A stretch of DNA of 60,000 bases, taken from contig JBBHKE010001814.1 in NCBI GenBank assembly GCA_037447655.1, forward strand, positions 89,547-149,546, in the 5' to 3' direction. Below the pieces are notes generated by a model that did no database searches, was not told where the DNA came from, and was given only the letters and a program-made list of their open reading frames with translations. Position 1 is the stretch's first letter. Every line of letters begins with the position of its first letter. Below, one piece after another: positions 57,165 to 60,000 of the stretch. The stretch is from Zygnema cylindricum. Taxonomy: Eukaryota > Streptophyta > Zygnematophyceae > Zygnematales > Zygnemataceae. Both the position numbers and the translations under genes were made by a program.

Positions 57165-57706
57165 TGTTAAGATTTCTGCGTCCATTTTCAGCGAAGGACC
57201 AGAAAGTCAAAGTTGGTTAAAGTTGTTACGTGAGAGACAAGTCAACCGGAGTCTTGTTAGTTATATGTACGGATGATAGACGTGAAGGTACATATACGTA
57301 GACGTGAAGTTTTCGTGAAAACGTGGTCCTTGACTTGTAGTGTACGGGAAGTGAAGTAGCCGTAAATTTTGAGTATACGTGACAAAAAAGCAAGAGGTCT
57401 TTCATTGGTCTACGTGTGTCACAAGTTAGATTTTATTTCTTTACGTGACACTCAAGTTGCATACGTCTACACAACACTTACACATATAAAAATGTACCAA
57501 AGTTATGCAATCATCAATCGAATGATTCTCTCCAATTTTTTCACTGCTGGTAGTTTTGCACTGAGTGCTTATTTTGTCGTGGAATTAATCTATCTTCTTT
57601 TCTTGTTCAGTAATTAAACATTGCTTTCTCATATAGAGAATTGTTTTCCTTAGCTCCCTGTCTTGTAATTGATCGATCCTATGGCCACTTCATCAGAATC
57701 TCAACA
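57165..57706 (+). repeat. Copia C 5' LTR
   Basis: The 542-bp LTR has TGTTAAGATT at one end and AATCTCAACA at the other, which match as inverted ends at 9 of 10 bases. The primer site follows. The left edge coincides with loss of similarity to the copy A flank. A TATA-like ATATAAAA lies at 57,484-57,491, with several ACGTG motifs upstream. Confidence 0.82.
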
Positions 57707-58435
57707 TAGTATCGGAGCCTTAGGTAAAATTACAGACATCCATAAATTTAATGGTAGTAATTATTTACTATGGAAAGCTAAGATGACCCGTATTCTAAAA
57801 TATAAGAATCAGGCACAGAACTGAACCTACTAAAGCTTTAATGGCAGCAGGATATGATAGAAGGGAAGAAGAGGCAGCGACTTTAATTTTTCTAGCAATG
57901 GAAGACAGTCAAATTTTACATATAGTTGAGTTAGAAAAACCTAAGGCTATGTGGGATAAATTAGGGACTGTACATGAGCGTACTAATCCGTCCAACATAA
58001 TGCAATTAAAAAACAAATTGCTGGATTTAGTATGGAGAATGGAGATACTTTGGAAACTCATATAAATGGACTAAAATAACTTAAATTACAGTAAGCCGCA
58101 GTCGGCACAAAACTGAATGATGATGATTTGATCCTTACACTGTTTAGGTCATTACCATCAAAGTATGCTATGATGATCACGACTTTAAAAAGTCAACATA
58201 CCGTAGACTTTGATGCAGTATGTCTGCATTTCATTCAGGAAGAAGTTGAAATTAAAAGAAAGGAGGAAAAAGAGTCAGATTCATCTCTTTATGTCAAAGG
58301 AAAACAGTCAGTAAAACGTAATGAGTCTGTAACTGCTTGTGCTATATGTGGAAAAGCCAATCATCAGACTGCTGACTGTAGATTCAAAAAGAAAGAAACA
58401 TAAAACTTCAGGAAAAAAAAATTGTTTGTTAGTTG
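57681..58435 (+). CDS. Copia C gag with zinc knuckle, broken
   Basis: An ATG at 57,681 inside the LTR opens a frame that runs through the primer site into gag: ITDIHKFNGSNYLLWKAKMT, the usual head of copia gag, then a TGA at about 57,822. Gag continues in 57,841-58,065 (ATLIFLAMEDSQILHIVELE, AMWDKLGTVHE) and in 58,128-58,403 (LFRSLPSKYAMMITTL). The CCHC knuckle CAICGKANHQTADC lies at 58,338-58,379. A second knuckle (SCGKLGHKSSIC) follows after a frame break near 58,420. The true translation start may be a later ATG if the LTR end is as drawn. Confidence 0.78.
57707..57718 (+). promoter_or_regulatory. Copia C primer-binding site
   Basis: TAGTATCGGAGC directly follows the LTR. It matches the copia A site at 11 of 12 bases and is complementary to the initiator methionine tRNA end. 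Confidence 0.75.
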
Positions 58436-59000
58436 TGGAAAACTAGGTCATAAGTCTTCAATTTGTCGTAATAAAGACAAAACTAGACAGAACAAACCAT
58501 CATTTGCCATGACCATTCAGGATGAGACTAAACTTTTTCTCACACAGTCAAATGCTCAGAAAAGTAAATGGATTATAGATTCAGGAGCATCTCATCATAT
58601 GTGTAATGATAAGTCCATCTTTTCTTCTCTCACAGCATTACAGAACCCTCGACGAATTGTACTGGCACATGATAAGATTCTAGAGACCAATTTAATAGGC
58701 AAGGTTAAGTTACAGTTATACTGTGATACTGGTAGTCATGAAGGGATTTTCAAAGATGTTTTATACTTACCAGGTTTAAAGCATAACCTTTTCAGTGTTA
58801 TGCATGCTGTGAAGAGTGGACTAAAAGTGGAATTTGAGAAAAAGAAAAATGAACGGTGTGTAATCAAAAGTGAGAGGAAGCTAATTGCTCTTGGATATCC
58901 GAAAGATAACTTTTTTTTTCTACGCTTGGATGATGAAGATGCACAGATGAATTTCACCAAAGAAGCGCAGAATTTGGAGTTATGGCATCAACGATTTTGG
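58436..59000 (+). CDS. Copia C protease and pre-integrase region
   Basis: The protease motif KWIIDSGASHHMCNDKSIFS is intact, with the catalytic Asp at 58,578, unlike copia A and B. Downstream the family pattern DVLYLPGLKHNLFSVMHAVK is present. The pre-integrase zinc region begins LELWHQRF at about 58,975 and then shifts frame, continuing as LIEKKMVRGL and KVCEGCVQGKQRRLPF (59,025-59,125). It is the best-preserved copia protease in the window. Confidence 0.82.
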
Positions 59001-60000
59001 TCATCTGGGAGAGCAGAATCTTAAACGACTCATCGAAAAGAAGATGGTCCGAGGACTTGAAGATGTCAACGCTAAAGACAACCTTAAGGTGTGTGAAGGA
59101 TGCGTTCAAGGTAAGCAAAGAAGGCTTCCTTTTAATAAAGTTGATGAACCAAAACATAGAAGGAAGCTAGAGCTTATTCATTATAACTTGAGCGGTCCTC
59201 ACCCCTTAAGTCCTGGAGGTTCTAGATTTTTCATCACGTTTTCGGATGAGTGCACTAGAAAAGTATAGGTGTACTTTATGAAATCTAAGAGTGAAGCTCT
59301 TGAGAAGTTCAGATAGTTTAAAACCATGGTAGAAAACCAGGTAGGAGAACGAATCCAGATTTTAAGGTCGGATAATGGGGGAGAATATACCTCTAATGCT
59401 TTTAACGAAAAACTGCAGAACTTGGGAGATACAACAGAAATTCATAGTAGCTTATAGTCCGCAGCAAAATAGAGTATCAAAAACACTTAATCAAACTTTA
59501 GTTGAAATTGCACGTTGTTTAGTACATAGTGCAAAACTAAGTCAAAACTTATGGGCTGAAGCTATCCTTGATGCCGTTTATTTGAAAAATCAGTCTCCTT
59601 GTACTTCTTTGAAAGATATAACACCTGAATAAGCTTGGTCATGTTTTAAACCAAATGTTAAACATTTTAGAGTTTTTGGAAGCAAAACCTTTGTTCACAT
59701 CCCAACACATAATAGAAAGAAATTTGACAAAAAGAGTTGGACTGGTATCTTTGTAGGTTATGACAAAAATAGAAAAGCTTACAGAATTTGTGACCCAGTT
59801 ACAATGAAAGTTCATGTTAACCGAGATGTGACTATAGCTGAAAGGAAGGAATGTAATTCAGATGTGACATGTAGTTTTGTTCCTTGGGACGAAAAACCAG
59901 AGAATGTCACTGTTCCCTTTAACAATCAAGAAGAATTGGAAAGCGGGTCTCCACAAACACCAAGTACTCCAAGCAGAGAAGATGAAGTGGAGCATTCGTC
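59001..60000 (+). CDS. Copia C integrase, broken, continues past the window
   Basis: The core pieces are FFITFSDECTRKV followed by a TAG at about 59,266, then ERIQILRSDNGGEYTSNAF with the second catalytic Asp. The region for the catalytic Glu reads QNRVSKTLNQTLVEIARCLV, where Glu is Lys. The C-terminal part FRVFGSKTFVHIPTHNRKKF and TGIFVGYDKNRKAYRICDPV follows after a stop at 59,630. Several frame changes are needed. RT, RNase H and the 3' LTR lie outside the window. Confidence 0.8.

Noticed and set aside
1-60000. CRISPR array, rRNA genes, bacterial operons or phage genes
   Set aside because: No regularly spaced identical repeats with unique spacers, no rRNA-like sequence, and all coding sequence is of eukaryotic retroelement or plant protease type.

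Overview
The window looks like repeat-rich nuclear DNA of a plant (streptophyte). Evidence: plant-type subtilisin-like protease genes with many GT-AG introns, Ty1/copia and Ty3/gypsy elements with plant-like initiator-Met primer sites, a tRNA-derived SINE candidate, and no operons or bacterial signals. The species cannot be named from the sequence. A non-angiosperm is plausible because of the methyltransferase-bearing gypsy family, but that is inference. No intact host gene was found. || 1-6,300: a decayed Ty3/gypsy element on the minus strand (gypsy 1). Its pol region carries a C5-cytosine DNA methyltransferase domain between protease and reverse transcriptase. 6,300-7,920: unassigned DNA and a gypsy LTR/primer-site-like fragment. 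7,905-9,403: 3' end of a copia element (family B). 9,404-18,711: a tandem copia array (family A) of the form LTR-internal-LTR-internal. Its second LTR carries a 519-bp inverted-repeat element, and its second internal region is cut off at about 18,711. || 18,712-31,146: a second copy of the methyltransferase-bearing gypsy family (gypsy 2), plus strand, in the order gag, zinc knuckle, protease, methyltransferase, RT, RNase H, integrase. It is split by a 6.5-kb copia B element at 22,374-28,879 with 1,066- and 1,064-bp LTRs and a 5-bp target duplication. 31,147-31,463 is a scrap of another retroelement. || 31,591-39,239 and 47,432-57,008: two tandem subtilase copies, minus strand, with matching exon-intron structure. 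Both are broken. Copy A has a frameshift in the Asp exon, a second frameshift after the Ser motif, a stop codon, and no last exon. Copy B shares the first frameshift, has one more beside the catalytic His, and carries a 611-bp solo LTR in its penultimate exon. The 8-kb spacer holds microsatellites, a 12-bp minisatellite, a diverged repeat family and a SINE candidate. || 57,165-60,000: 5' LTR, primer site, gag, protease and part of the integrase of a third copia family (C), inserted just upstream of subtilase copy B and running off the window. || The most notable item is the gypsy family that carries its own DNA methyltransferase, seen twice in opposite orientations in the same gene order.
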